From: Streptomyces decoyicus
GTDB lineage: Bacteria > Actinomycetota > Actinomycetes > Streptomycetales > Streptomycetaceae
Direction of reading: 5' to 3'
Assembly (NCBI RefSeq): GCF_019880305.1
Contig: NZ_CP082301.1
Location: 558,001-622,000, forward strand
DNA: 64,000 nt
The notes under the pieces are model-generated. The model worked only from the letters and a program-made list of their open reading frames with translations. It did no database searches and had not been told where the DNA came from. Below, in pieces: positions 45,456-60,900 of this stretch (the first letter of the stretch is position 1; each line of letters starts with the position of its first letter). The position numbers were made by a program, and so were the translations under genes.

Positions 45456-45983
45456 ATGGACTTGACCGGGAAGGTCTGGGGCGCCACCGGGCCGGAGCAG
45501 GAAGCACGCTATCCGTGTGATCGCCTTGTGGAGGCCCCGTCCGAGGGGTGGATCCGGGCCGTGGACGTGTCGGCACCGGCCGGCCTCACCTTCCGCTGGG
45601 TACGGCAGCTGACCATCGCCCCGTACAGCTACGACTGGATCGACTTCCGCGGACACAAGAGCCCGCAGCAGCTCGTCCAGGGACTGCCGGATCCGGCCCC
45701 GGGACAGCCGTTCCTCGTATTCGAGATCGCGGACTTCGAGACGGACACGCACCTCACCGGTGTCCTCCCGCCCCGGCTCGCCGAGCGGCACGGGCAGATG
45801 GCGGTGAGCTACACCCTGCGCCCGCACGAGGGCGGCTGCCGTCTGGTGGTCAAGGTCGTTGCCGAGGTCAAGGGATCACTCGCCCAGAGGCTGCGCCGCA
45901 GACTGCTCGCCTGGGGCGATCTCGTCATGATGCGCAAGCAGCTGCTGACCCTCAAGAAGCTGGCCGAACGGGACAGCCCTTAG
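45456..45983 (+). CDS. SRPBCC (polyketide cyclase/START-like) protein
   Basis: A 175-aa soluble protein. The pattern RLVEAPSEGWIRAVDVSAPA, FRWVRQLTIAPYSYDWIDF, FEIADFETDTHLTG and a C-terminal helix before LKKLAERD fits the helix-grip SRPBCC fold that binds hydrophobic ligands. There are no catalytic residues I can point to. It starts at ATG 45456. Confidence 0.75.
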   Translation: MDLTGKVWGATGPEQEARYPCDRLVEAPSEGWIRAVDVSAPAGLTFRWVRQLTIAPYSYDWIDFRGHKSPQQLVQGLPDPAPGQPFLVFEIADFETDTHLTGVLPPRLAERHGQMAVSYTLRPHEGGCRLVVKVVAEVKGSLAQRLRRRLLAWGDLVMMRKQLLTLKKLAERDSP

Positions 45984-46033
45984 GCAACTGCGCGGATCGG
46001 TGTGGGTCGGTCGCCCGAGCAGGGGTCTGCGGC

Positions 46034-46528
46034 GTGACGGTGCTGGTGGTCCCCCTCCAGGTTCCGGTCACCGTCCTGATGTCCCGCTCCCCCCGGCGGA
46101 CCGTGCTGGCTCTCGCCGGCGTGGTACTGGCCGCGTCCTACCTCGGCTTCCTCGCGGCCACCTCACTGGGACACGGCTGGGGCGCCCCGGCCGTCGCCAC
46201 GGTGTCCGTGGTCTGCACCCTCGGCGAGATCCTCTATGCCGGCAGCGCCACCGCGCTCGTCACCGCCCTCGCCCCGGCCCATGTCCTGGGACGCGCCCTC
46301 GCCCGCTTCGAGCTCTCCACGGGCTTCGGCCTCGCCGTCTCCCCGGCGGTCATCACCGCTCTCGCACCACACGGCCCGGCCGCCCTCTGGGGCAGCCTCG
46401 CCGGCGCAACGCTCCTCTCCGCCTCCGCCGTTGCCACGGAGAAGGATCGAGGAACGCGGCTCGGCGGTTGCCAACCGGGCATACGTCGCGCGGCCATACA
46501 CCGCGCGGGCATACGTCGCGCGGGCTGA
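46034..46528 (+). pseudogene. C-terminal fragment of an MFS transporter
   Basis: From about 46034 the frame encodes four or five hydrophobic segments (VTVLVVPLQVPVTVLMSRSP, TVLALAGVVLAASYLGFLAA, LGEILYAGSATALVTALAP) that match the second half of MFS drug exporters. The first half is absent; 50 bp upstream is the SRPBCC stop. The end has a repeated HRAGIRRAG tail encoded by 15-bp repeats. It is probably not functional alone. Confidence 0.65.
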
Positions 46529-46543
46529 CGAGCTTCCCCCGTT

Positions 46544-47026
46544 TCAGCCCGACACCATCGGCGGCGGACCGGCCTGGGCGTCTTCCCCTTCGTATGCCGC
46601 CAGCGCGGCTTGGCGGCTCTCCAGTACCTCGCCGAGGTCCTCGGGGGCCACCCGGTCCTGCGCCAGCTTCATCCGGGCCTTGGCCTCCACGAAGGCCCAT
46701 GCCTGCCGGGCGCGTTTGTTGGCCAGACGCCTGCTGTCACCCCGGAGGAAGGCGGCCCCGGCGGCGAACCCGGCAGCGATCAGGGCCACCAGCGCCGCGG
46801 GCACACGTGCGTCCACCGATGCCAGCCCCGCCGCTCCGGACACGCCGGCGAGGAGGGCCGCGGGGAAGCCCAGGGCGATATCGACCTTGACCCAGAATTC
46901 GGCTCTGCGGTGCGCAAGGTCCTTCTGTCGCGTCGCTTCGTCACATAACCGCTCGACCTCGGCGCGCGGCCGGCGCGAGGGCTCGTTCCGGGAGAGTGAC
47001 ACGGTTCCGGGAGAGGTACTGGCCAT
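46544..47026 (-). CDS. Two-TM SLATT/DUF4231-like membrane protein
   Basis: A 160-aa protein with a basic/coiled N-terminus (EVERLCDEATRQKDLAHRRA), two transmembrane helices (about 50-70 and 76-93, with a short Asp/Arg loop) and a charged C-terminal helix (RARQAWAFVEAKARMKLAQD). This order matches SLATT/DUF4231 proteins, some of which are membrane effectors next to nucleotide-second-messenger enzymes. No SMODS or SLOG partner is near, so a defence role is not supported here. Confidence 0.65.
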   Translation of the reverse strand: MASTSPGTVSLSRNEPSRRPRAEVERLCDEATRQKDLAHRRAEFWVKVDIALGFPAALLAGVSGAAGLASVDARVPAALVALIAAGFAAGAAFLRGDSRRLANKRARQAWAFVEAKARMKLAQDRVAPEDLGEVLESRQAALAAYEGEDAQAGPPPMVSG

Positions 47027-47296
47027 GCCTGGATTCCAACACAGGGGAAACGCAAGGGACTTGTGCGGACGTGAACAGTCTTACGGGGCCTCCGTGGTGG
47101 GCTCCGGACAGATCGGCCGGGGCGGGCGGCCCGAAGAAGCGCGTCCCTCCCCCGGCGGCGGGAGGCCCGCCCCGCCGTACCGGATGCTCCCTCCGCACAG
47201 ACGATTACTGTGGGGGGATCCGCCGGCGTGGAACCGGCGGACGGGCGGCCCGCCTCTCGCGCGCCGCCCTGGGAGAGCCCGACGAAAGGTGCGGAC

Positions 47297-48052
47297 ATGA
47301 CAAGCGTGCACGGTGCCCCTCTGGACATCCCCACCCCGGACGGTACCGCCGACGCCTATCTCGCCCACCCCGACGACGGCGAGCCGCACCCCGGCGTCCT
47401 GCTGTACATGGATGCCTTCGGGCTGCGCCCCTCGCTGGAGGAGATGGCCAGGCGCCTGGCCGGGCACGGCTACACGGTGCTGGTGCCCAACGTCTTCTAC
47501 CGCTCCGGGCGCGCCCCGGTGGTGGACCTGCCCGATTTCATCGACCCCTCCCGGCGGCCGGAGATCTTCGAGCAGCTCGCCCCGGTGATGCGGTCCCTCA
47601 CCCCCGGCCCGGCCCTGCGGGACGCCGGCGCCTACCTCGACTGGCTGACCGCCTCCCCTCTGGTCACCGACGGCCCGGTCGGCACCACCGGCTACTGCAT
47701 GGGCGGTGTCCTCGCCCTCCGCACCGCCGCGGCCCGCCCCGACCGCATCGCCGCCGCGGCGTCCTTCCACGCCGGCCGCCTGGTCACCGACGACGAGGAC
47801 AGCCCGCACCGGCTCGCGGACCGCATCAAGGCGGAGCTGTACTTCGGACACGCCGACCAGGATGGTTCGATGCCGGCCGAAAAGATCAAGATCCTGGAGC
47901 AGACGCTGGACGCCGAAGGCGTGCCCTACCGCAGCGAGCTGTACGAAGGCGCCCACCACGGCTACACCCAGAGCGACACCGTCGCCTACAACGCCGAGGC
48001 GGCCGAGCGTCATTGGCGCAATCTGCTGGAACTCTTCGGACGCCGCCTCTGA
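47297..48052 (+). CDS. Dienelactone hydrolase family protein
   Basis: A 251-aa alpha/beta hydrolase. Nucleophile elbow TGYCMGG (Cys 134), an Asp in HADQDGSMP and His in GAHHGYTQSD complete the triad. It hydrolyses dienelactones or similar carboxylic esters. AAAGGTG precedes the ATG. A strong hairpin 55 bp after its stop ends the transcript. Confidence 0.9.
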   Translation: MTSVHGAPLDIPTPDGTADAYLAHPDDGEPHPGVLLYMDAFGLRPSLEEMARRLAGHGYTVLVPNVFYRSGRAPVVDLPDFIDPSRRPEIFEQLAPVMRSLTPGPALRDAGAYLDWLTASPLVTDGPVGTTGYCMGGVLALRTAAARPDRIAAAASFHAGRLVTDDEDSPHRLADRIKAELYFGHADQDGSMPAEKIKILEQTLDAEGVPYRSELYEGAHHGYTQSDTVAYNAEAAERHWRNLLELFGRRL

Positions 48053-48106
48053 CATCACGGTTGGTCCCCCCGGAGAGACGCCGTTCCGCCCGGGGGCCGT
48101 GCCCGC

Positions 48107-48157
48107 GATGCCCCGCCGCCCCCCGCACATTTGCAGCGGGTCGGCGGGGCATCGCTG
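48107..48157. terminator. Hairpin after the dienelactone hydrolase gene
   Basis: Arms GCGATGCCCCGCCG and CGGCGGGGCATCGC pair perfectly (14 bp) around a 23-nt loop. Confidence 0.75.
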
Positions 48158-48399
48158 TTGAAGGACCCGTCGACGGAGTGCGCAGCGCGAGCGCCCCCGT
48201 CGGCGAACGCGGACGAAGTCCCCTGCGCCTGGGCTGAGTTGGCGGTCTTCGGGGCTTGTTGAGCGGCCCGCCCGGCAGGAGCCCGACGAAGGCCCGGACC
48301 AGATACCCACTCCCCCGCTCGGCGCACGATCGCCTGGCGCTCGGGGCGACGGCTCCCCGGATCGTTCCGTCGGGCGGCTCGCGGGCCTGCGCCGACCGC

Positions 48400-48450
48400 G
48401 CACTGCGCAAAGCCGTGCACTGCGCGATGCCGTGCGCTGCGCGATGCCGT
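48400..48450. repeat. Three-copy 17-bp tandem repeat
   Basis: Units 48400-48416, 48417-48433 and 48434-48450, consensus GCACTGCGCGATGCCGT, with a partial fourth copy following. The GCACTGCGC core also occurs tandemly at about 17666-17685 upstream of the dioxygenase operon. Confidence 0.8.
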
Positions 48451-48592
48451 GCACCGTGGTGGACGCGTGCTCACCAATGCGAGTGACCCTGTGCTCCGGT
48501 TGGCGTCAGTGCTTTGCGGGGTGGCCGATTCGATGCTGGGCTGGTTCCACAAGCCGTGCACCGGCTGGCTTTGGTGTGCCCTTGTGTCTTTC

Positions 48593-48628
48593 CGCATCAC
48601 ATTCCACATCACATTCCGCATCACATGC
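48593..48628. repeat. Three-copy 12-bp tandem repeat
   Basis: Units 48593-48604, 48605-48616 and 48617-48628, consensus CGCATCACATTC. It is unusually AT-rich for this genome and ends 77 bp before the DyP start, where an activator or repressor could bind. Confidence 0.8.
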
Positions 48629-48704
48629 CGCCTCAGCGTGCCGGGAGCCGGATCCGCCGGTGCGCAACTCCCCGACGCTCGCGAAGCTCCAGCAAAGGAG
48701 AGAA

Positions 48705-54197
<5,493 letters not shown>

Positions 54198-54201
<4 letters not shown>

Positions 54202-55862
54202 CCGGCCCGGACGAACAGCGGCCCACGGCGAAGGGCGTCACGCTCGACACCTCGGCGAAGGCGCTCCGGCACGCCATGAGCGGACTGTCCGGGCCGGAGG
54301 CCACCGGCTGGACCGGCACCGTAGGGCCCGCCGGAAGCCCCGGCGAGGGCGCGAAGGTGCTGATCCTGGGTGCCGGCGTCGCCGGTCTGACGGCCGCCTA
54401 CGAACTGAGCACGCTCGGCTACCGTGTCACCGTGCTGGAGGCGCAGGAACGCGTCGGCGGGCGCAACCGCACCGCGCGCAAGGGCGACCAGCTCTACGAG
54501 ATCGACGAGCACGGAGCAGTCACCCGGACGCACACCTGCGCATTCGACGACGGCCTGTACCTCAACCTCGGGCCCGGCCGGATCCCATATCACCACCGCA
54601 GGGTGCTCAAGTACTGCCGTGACTTCGGTGTGGAGCTGGAGCCGTACGTCATGGAGACCACGGCGAACCGCGTCCGCCCGCCGCATGCCGAGGTCACCTG
54701 GCCCAACCGGCGGGTGGCGAACGACACGCGGGGCCACCTCGCGGCCAAGCTCGCCGAGACACTGGTCAGCACCGACACCTTCACCGGTGAACTGCGCGAC
54801 CTGCTGCGGGTGTTCGGCGCGCTCGACACGAACGGCAAGTACCGTGGCTCGACGCGCTCCGGTTATCTCGACAGACCGGAGATCGAGGAGTGGCCCGTTC
54901 CGGCCCCGGCGCTGCCCTTCGAGGACCTGGTGAACTCGGGCTTCTGGAAGGCCCGTTTCTACCAGCCGGTCGACTATCTGTGGCAGGCCACGATGTTCCA
55001 GCCGGTCGGCGGCATGGACCACATCGTCAAGGCACTCGCGCGGGAGGCCAGACGGGCCGGCGCGACCTTCGTGTTCGGCGCCGAGGTCCGCGAGATCGAG
55101 ATCGATCCGCGCGGCCTCGGGACCACTGTCACCTACCGCAAGGGCGACGACGAGTTCCATGCCGACGCCCGCTACTGCGTCAGCAACATCCCGGTCCCGG
55201 TGCTGCGCAAGGTCAAACTGACCCGCTTCTCGGATCCCTTCGAGCAGGCGATCCGCCTCGTGGAATTCGAGAAGACCTGCAAGGTCGGCTGGCAGGCGAA
55301 CCGCCGCTTCTGGGAGGGCGACCTCGGCGGGATCGACGACACCGAGGGGATCTACGGCGGCATCAGCTGGACCGGCCACAACATCACCCAGCTGTGGTAC
55401 CCGTCGAACGACTACTTCTCCGACAAGGGAACCCTGACCGGCGCCTACAACTTCGGGGCGGCGGCCGAAACCCTCGGGAAGCTCTCCCCGGACAAACGCC
55501 TGCGGCTGGCCCGCGACGGCGCCATCGAGCTGCACCCCGAATTCGCGGACCGAAAGCTCGTACCCGATGACAAGGGTGTCTCCATCGCCTGGCACAAGGT
55601 GCCCTACCAGCTGGGCGGATGGGCCGCGTGGGCGCCGCAGAAGGAGAGCCACAAGAAGGCGTACAAGCAACTGCTCCAGCCCGAGGGCACCGACACGTTC
55701 TTCGTCACCGGCGACCAGATCTCACCACTGCCCGGCTGGCAGGAGGGCGCCATGATGTCGGCCCACTATGTCGTCCAGCAGGTTCTGGGCATCATGCCCC
55801 TGAGCGCACCCGAGGAGATCGCCGTGCCCGACTCGGTCGCCCTGACGCAGGGTCTGTTCTGA
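54198..55862 (+). CDS. Flavin amine oxidase / L-amino-acid oxidase family protein
   Basis: A 554-aa FAD enzyme. FAD-binding LILGAGVAGLTAAYELSTLG (about 54-73) with VLEAQERVGGRNRT, and C-terminal FFVTGDQISPLPGWQEGAM, the second FAD contact. It is a different branch from the L-glutamate oxidase upstream: it lacks that enzyme's long insertions and its Arg/His pair, so another amine or amino acid is expected. Start ATG 54198 overlaps the thiamine-enzyme stop. It is the last gene of the operon; a small GC hairpin lies 80 bp after it. Confidence 0.87.
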
Positions 55863-55942
55863 GGGGCCGCGATGCCTCGTACCGGTCCCGTGTTCTGACA
55901 GTTCCGGTGCGTACTGACGGGCTCGGTTGAGTTCTGACGGGC

Positions 55943-55962
55943 CCGGGGGTGAAATCCCCCGG
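55943..55962. terminator. Hairpin after the oxidase operon
   Basis: CCGGGGG and CCCCCGG pair around a 6-nt TGAAAT loop, between the converging oxidase and GNAT genes. Confidence 0.5.
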
Positions 55963-56112
55963 TTGGGGGCCGGTTCGGCGGCGCCTCGGCCGCATCCAGG
56001 GTTTCATGAGTGCCCAGGATGCGGCCATGGCCGGCCCGGCCCCTTCCCGTACCGCCGTCGCGTCAGGAGGGGAGCGCCGGCGGGCGCCGGAGTCCGCTCC
56101 GGGCCGTGCGGG

Positions 56113-56697
56113 TCAGACGACTGTGGGGGTGGGTGGGAGGAGCGGTCCGCCGTCCCGCGGTCCGGCGGCGGAGTCCACGCCGGGTCTCTCGATCTTGGCG
56201 GTGGGGAGGACCAGCATTTTTGTCACCGTGCCGTCGTCCCCGACCACATCGCGGACGAGCGCGAATCCCAGTTTCCTGCCAAGCGCCAGACTGGCGGCGT
56301 TCTCCGCGCCGACCATGCCGTACACCTCATCGACCTTCAAGGTGTCGGCGGCGTAGTGCAGCAGACCGCGTACCAACTCGGTGCCCACGCCCTTCCCCCA
56401 GCTCTGCCTGACCAGGGCGGCGACCATCTCGTAGCCGTCGACGTTGCCCGTTTTCTTGATCTCCGCGTGGCCCACATAAACGCCCTCGGCCCACACACCC
56501 CACACATCGAACATGTTCTTGGGATAGATCTCGTTGAGAATTGCTGCGAATACGGACCTGATCTCTTCTTCGGGTGACCGCTCCTGCCCCATCCACCGGC
56601 AGACCTCTTCGTCACGGAGCAGGGCCACGAAGGCATCCTCGTCCTCGGGCCGGTAGGGCGAAAGAACCAGTCGTTCGGTACGCAGGATCGGGGTCAT
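56113..56697 (-). CDS. GNAT family N-acetyltransferase
   Basis: A 194-aa acetyltransferase of the RimJ/RimL-like group: TERLVLSPYRPEDEDAFVAL at the N-terminus, ALVRQSWGKGVGTELVRGLL with the acetyl-CoA loop, and GAENAASLALGRKLGF. The ATG at 56697 is used because AAGGG lies upstream and the domain starts at once. No obvious partner; it converges on the oxidase operon. Confidence 0.88.
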   Translation of the reverse strand: MTPILRTERLVLSPYRPEDEDAFVALLRDEEVCRWMGQERSPEEEIRSVFAAILNEIYPKNMFDVWGVWAEGVYVGHAEIKKTGNVDGYEMVAALVRQSWGKGVGTELVRGLLHYAADTLKVDEVYGMVGAENAASLALGRKLGFALVRDVVGDDGTVTKMLVLPTAKIERPGVDSAAGPRDGGPLLPPTPTVV

Positions 56698-57229
56698 TCC
56701 AGGTTCCCTTCTCATCGTGAACGCCACGTGGTCTCGGTGGCGTGAAAGGCAATGCCGGTACGGAGCGGGAGGGGCGGATTCCGGGTGATGTGCACGGTGC
56801 GGAGAGAGGCGCTCAGGCCGCTATCGGGCATCCGCGGGCGGCCGTGATCTCAGCCCGATGTCACCCGTTGAACTCCGTTCCACGGAACGGGAGTTATCCC
56901 TTCATGCGGTCGAACGCGGCGGCTCACCGACGGAGCGGAGCGGCACCGCACCCACCGGCCGGGCACGACGGCTCCTCGTCACGGGCCGGCCACTGAGAAA
57001 GTCCCCCCACGATCCGCAGTTTCCTCACCCCGTAGAAGTCCCGAACTCCACTCTCAGGCATCCGGCCTGGGCGGCGCATGACACTGGTATAGCGTAATAG
57101 GCGCCTATCGTCACTACTTTGCACCAAAACCGATATGCCGGGTAATGGAGATGTACGACGTCATTTGCCGTAGGGCGTCGGAGGCAGGGATACGAGGGGC
57201 TGCGGCCGGCGGCCGGCCGGGAAAGGAAA

Positions 57230-57261
57230 GCGGCCACCAGGAAATCGCTCCTGGTGGCCGC
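57230..57261 (-). terminator. Rho-independent terminator of NRPS locus 2
   Basis: GCGGCCACCAGGA and TCCTGGTGGCCGC form a perfect 13-bp stem with a 6-nt loop. On the minus strand it is followed by a T-rich TTTCCTTTCC tail. It ends the NRPS-membrane protein-MbtH transcript. Confidence 0.85.
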
Positions 57262-57313
57262 GGTATTGCAGGGTGAGGGGGCGAACCCGGTTCAGCGGTG
57301 TCGCCGTGGGCGT

Positions 57314-57360
57314 CCGTGCGGGCCGCGCCGGCTGGTGGCCGGTGACCGCGGCCCGCACGG
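57314..57360. terminator. Second hairpin downstream of the MbtH gene
   Basis: Arms 57314-57327 and 57347-57360 are perfect 14-bp complements with a 19-nt loop. It lies between the MbtH stop and the T-tailed terminator, so the transcript ends in two tandem hairpins. Confidence 0.6.
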
Positions 57361-57421
57361 AGGGTGGCGCGGGAACGGGCAGGGCATGGCGGTCAGTTGT
57401 GGCCCTGCGGGGCGGATCAGG

Positions 57422-57625
57422 TCAGGAGCCGACGTGGTCCATGCGCTCGCGCAGGCTGCGGGGCCGCATGTCGGTCCAGACCTCGTCGACATAGGCGGAG
57501 CACTCGTCCTGGGTGCCTTCCTTGCCCACGGCGTGCCAACCGGCGGGGATCTCCAGGTCGGCCAGCCACAGCGAGTACTGGTCCTCGTCGTTGCGCAGCA
57601 CCTGGTATCGGGCGTTCTCGTCCAT
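57422..57625 (-). CDS. MbtH-like protein (locus 2)
   Basis: A 67-aa MbtH protein with the family signature: YQVLRNDEDQYSLWLADLEI, PAGWHAVGKEG, and a C-terminal YVDEVWTDMRPRSLRERM. The ATG at 57625 has AGGAG 7-9 nt upstream. It differs clearly from the MbtH at 13184-13390, consistent with two separate NRPS systems, and should activate the A domains of the large NRPS upstream. Confidence 0.95.
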   Translation of the reverse strand: MDENARYQVLRNDEDQYSLWLADLEIPAGWHAVGKEGTQDECSAYVDEVWTDMRPRSLRERMDHVGS

Positions 57626-57667
57626 GTCACGCTCTCCTGTCGTGGTTTGACTTGTCGGTCGGGGAGG

Positions 57668-57720
57668 TCATCGGGTGGTTGGGCGGTTCATCAGGTGGTA
57701 GGGCGGTTCATCGGGTGGCA
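57668..57720. repeat. 20-bp tandem repeat between MbtH and membrane-protein genes
   Basis: Units 57668-57687, 57688-57707 and a partial 57708-57720, consensus TCATCGGGTGGTNGGGCGGT. It covers the 3' end of the small membrane-protein gene and the MbtH leader. Confidence 0.75.
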
Positions 57721-57915
57721 GCAGGGGCCGGGTCGTGCGGTCCGGTAGTGCGGTCCGAGGGGGCCGGGCGGGCGGGTGATCCCGTTCAGGCTGCCGTCGA
57801 CGGCCGGTGCGCGGCGGCCTTTTCGGTAAACCGACGCGGCGAGGTAGGCGAGCGTCGCCGGTACGGCGGCGGCCGCGACGAGCACGGCCGCGCGGCCCCC
57901 GGCCCGCCCGCTCAT
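57691..57915 (-). CDS. Small single-TM protein coupled to the NRPS gene
   Basis: A 74-aa protein whose ATG overlaps the NRPS stop as ATGA. One transmembrane helix ([20 protein letters not shown], about 8-27) is followed by a basic YRKGRR and a Pro-rich tail whose last residues come from the tandem repeat. The strict coupling argues that it is real although no family is recognised. It might anchor the synthetase at the membrane or assist export; both are guesses. Confidence 0.6.
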   Translation of the reverse strand: MSGRAGGRAAVLVAAAAVPATLAYLAASVYRKGRRAPAVDGSLNGITRPPGPLGPHYRTARPGPCCHPMNRPTT

Positions 57916-60900
57916 GCGCTGTCCCGGGCGTGCTGGGCGATCCGGCGGAGTGCCTCGGCGAAGTCACCGGCCACCGCCCGTACGGTCGTCTCCTCGTGTA
58001 CGTCGGGACGGTAGTGCCAGGTGAAGGAGAGGCGGCCCTCCTGTACCGCGCCGACGGCCTCCAGCAGGTGGGAGCCACCGTCGCGGGGATCGTGGTCCTG
58101 GCCGAAGGAGCCGTGCTCGGCGCGTACGAGGGCGCCGGCGGCCTTGCCGGGCCGGGCGTCCCACTGGCCCAGGTAGTTGAACACGATCTGCCCGCGGCCG
58201 GTGCGGTCCAGGCGCTCGCGCACCTCGGCGGGACCATGGGTACGCAGGGCGCCGAAGCCTAGACCGTTGCCGGGGACGGCGCGCAGCTGCCGCCGGACCG
58301 ACTTGACCAGGGCCCGCCAGTCCCGCGAGGCAGTGAGGTCCGTGGGATCGGTCACCTGGAGGCCGACCGGGTAGACGGTGGTGAACCAACCGACGGTGCG
58401 GGAGAGGTCCACCCCGTCCAGGACGTCCTCGCGGCCGTGCCCTTCGAGGTCGATGCAGACCCGGTCGTGGCCTGTCCAGCGCGCCAGCGAAAGGGCCAGC
58501 GCGGCCAGCAGGACGTCGTTGATGCGGGTGCGATAGGCGGTGGGGGCCGCACGCAGCAGCGCCGTGGTGTCCGGCTCGTCCAGGGTCACGGTGACCGTAC
58601 GGGACGCGCCGGCGGGGGTGCCGGTGTCGTGGTCGACAGGCAGCGGAGCGGAGGCCGCGGCCTCCTCCCAGTACGGCAGTTCATGGTCCAGGCCGCCGTC
58701 GGCGACATGTGCCGCCAGGCCCCTGGCCCAGTCCCGGAAGGCGGTGGTCCGCTCCCCGAGCGTGCTGGTCCCTCCCGTTGCGGCCTGCTGGTAGGCGGTC
58801 TCCAGGTCGTCCAGCAGGATGCGCCAGGACACCGCGTCGACGACCAGGTGGTGGGCCACCAGGAGGAGGAAGGCGGGGCGGTCCGGTTCGCCGGTGAACA
58901 GCGCCGCCCGGAGCAGCGGACCCTGGCCGATGTCGAAGCCGGTGTGCAGATCGTCGGCGGCCTTCTCCATGGCGGTGTCGGCCTCGTCGGGCGGCAGACC
59001 GGTCAGGTCGTGCCGGGTGAGGAGGCCATGAGGGGCGGACGGTGGCGGGTTGTGCTGGCGCCGGCGGCCGTCGTCCTCGGTGAACTGCATGCGTAGCGCG
59101 TCGTGGTGCTCCAGCAGGGCGGTCAGCGCTTCCTCCAGGGCCGCCGGGTCGGGGGTGCCGTCCAGTTCGAGCAGCGCCGACTGGTTGAAGTGGTGGTGGT
59201 TGGCCCGGGGCGTGGCGAAGAACCACTCCTGGATGGGGGTGAGCGGCAGGTCGCCGGTCACCGGGCCGCTGTCGGTCCGGTCCGGCCCGGTGGTGACGAC
59301 GGTGGCGAGTGCCGCCACCGTCTGGTGGGTGAACAGGTCCTTGGTGGCCAGGTGCAGTCCGGCCCGGCGGAGCCGCGACACCACCTGCATGCTCAGGATC
59401 GAGTCGCCGCCGAGGTCGAAGAAGTTGTCGTCGGCTCCGACGGTGTCGAGGCCGAGGACGTCGGCCCAGATCTGGGCGATCCGGCGTTCGGTGTCGGTGC
59501 GCGGTGCGATGTGCGGCCCTGTGGAGGCCGATGCGGGGTCGGGCTCGGGCAGGGCGCGCCGGTCGGTCTTGCCGTTCGGGGTGAGCGGCAGCCGCGCCAG
59601 GGGGACGAACGCCGACGGCACCATGTGCGGCGGCAGGAGGCGGGCCAGGTGGTCGCGCAGCTCCGGGACGGGCAGTGGCTGCGGCGTGCCGTCGGCCGGC
59701 ACGACGTAGGCGACCAGCCGCCCGGGGCCGGCGGGGCGTTGCCCGGCCGCGGCCCGTACGACGACCACCGCGTCCCGCACCTGGGGGCTGCGCCGCAGCG
59801 CGCTCTCGATCTCGCCGGGCTCGATGCGGAAGCCGCGCACCTTGACCTGTTCGTCGGCGCGTCCGGCATAGCGCAGATCCCCGTCGGCGCCCCACCGCAC
59901 CAGGTCCCCGGTGCGGTACATCCGCTCACCGGGGGCGCCGAACGGGTCGGCGACGAACCGGGCCGCGGTCAGCCCCGGGCGTGCCAGGTAGCCGCGGGCG
60001 AGCCCGGCGCCCGCCACGTACAGTTCGCCGGTCACACCGACCGGCACGGGGCGCAGGGCGGCGTCCAGGACGTATGCCCGGGTGCCGGCGAGGGGGCGGC
60101 CGATGGGCGGGGTACCGGCTCCCGGGGCCAGCGGGCCGGTCCAGGTGGCCACCACCGTCGCCTCGGTCGGGCCATAGGAATTGATCATGCGGCGGCCGGG
60201 GGCCCAGCGCTCCACCAGGTCCGCGGGGCAGGCCTCGGCGCCGACGATCAGGGTGCGCAGGTGCGGCAGGCCGTCGGCCGCCTCGGGCGGCACGGTGGCC
60301 AGTGCCGCGGGCGGGATCAGGGTGTGGGTGATCCGCCGCCCGGCGAGCACCTCGGCGAGCCGTTCGCCGAGCAGCGGTCCCTCCTCGCCCGCGACCAGCG
60401 TGGCTCCGGAGAGCAGCGAGAGGGACAGCTCCAGGACGGAGGCGTCGAAGCTGGGTGAGGCGAACTGGAGGACCCGATCGCCCTGGCGTACCTCGTACCG
60501 GTTGGCGGCCTCCGCGGCGAAACCCGCAAGACCGGTGTGGGTGACCACCACTGCCTTGGGGGTGCCGGTCGATCCGGAGGTGTAGATGACGTAGGCGGGG
60601 TGTCCGTCGGTCAGCGGGGCGATGCGGTCCTCGTCGGTGGGCGCGCTGTCGGGGCCGTCCGTACGCCAGATGTCGGCGGGGTCGTCGAGGACCACGGCGG
60701 CCGCGGAGTCGCGCACCATGAAGTCCCGCCGCTCGGCCGGGTAGGCCGGGTCCACGGGCAGGAAGGCGCCGCCGGCCTTGGCCACGGCCAGCTGTGCCAC
60801 CACCGACTCCGCCGAGCGGGGCAGCGCCAGCGCCACCACGCGCTCGGGGCCCACGCCGCGGCCGATGAGATGGTGTGCCAGCCGGTTGGCCGCGCGCTCC

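Larger units (their letters stand above)
48158..48704. promoter_or_regulatory. 547-bp leader of the peroxidase/oxidase operon
   Basis: No gene seen. It contains two tandem arrays (48400-48450 and 48593-48628), an AT-rich stretch around 48590-48630, and ends in the AAAGGAG ribosome site of the DyP gene at 48694-48700. Frames passing through it encode only repeat-derived Ser/His/Cys-rich sequence. Confidence 0.6.
56698..57421. other. 724-bp intergenic region with two hairpins
   Basis: Lies between the GNAT start and the second MbtH stop, both on the minus strand. The half near 57060-57150 is AT-rich by local standards and may be the GNAT promoter. The other half holds two strong hairpins (57230-57261 and 57314-57360). 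No gene is supported. Confidence 0.6.

Noticed and set aside
46034..46528. MFS fragment as a small functional transporter
   Set aside because: Only the C-terminal half of the family is present and no ribosome site precedes it.
46544..47026. SLATT-like protein as part of an anti-phage system
   Set aside because: No nucleotidyltransferase, SLOG or TIR partner is encoded nearby; neighbours are an MFS fragment and a hydrolase.
48400..48628. Tandem repeats as a CRISPR array
   Set aside because: Units are 12 and 17 bp and directly adjacent, with no spacers, and there are no cas genes.
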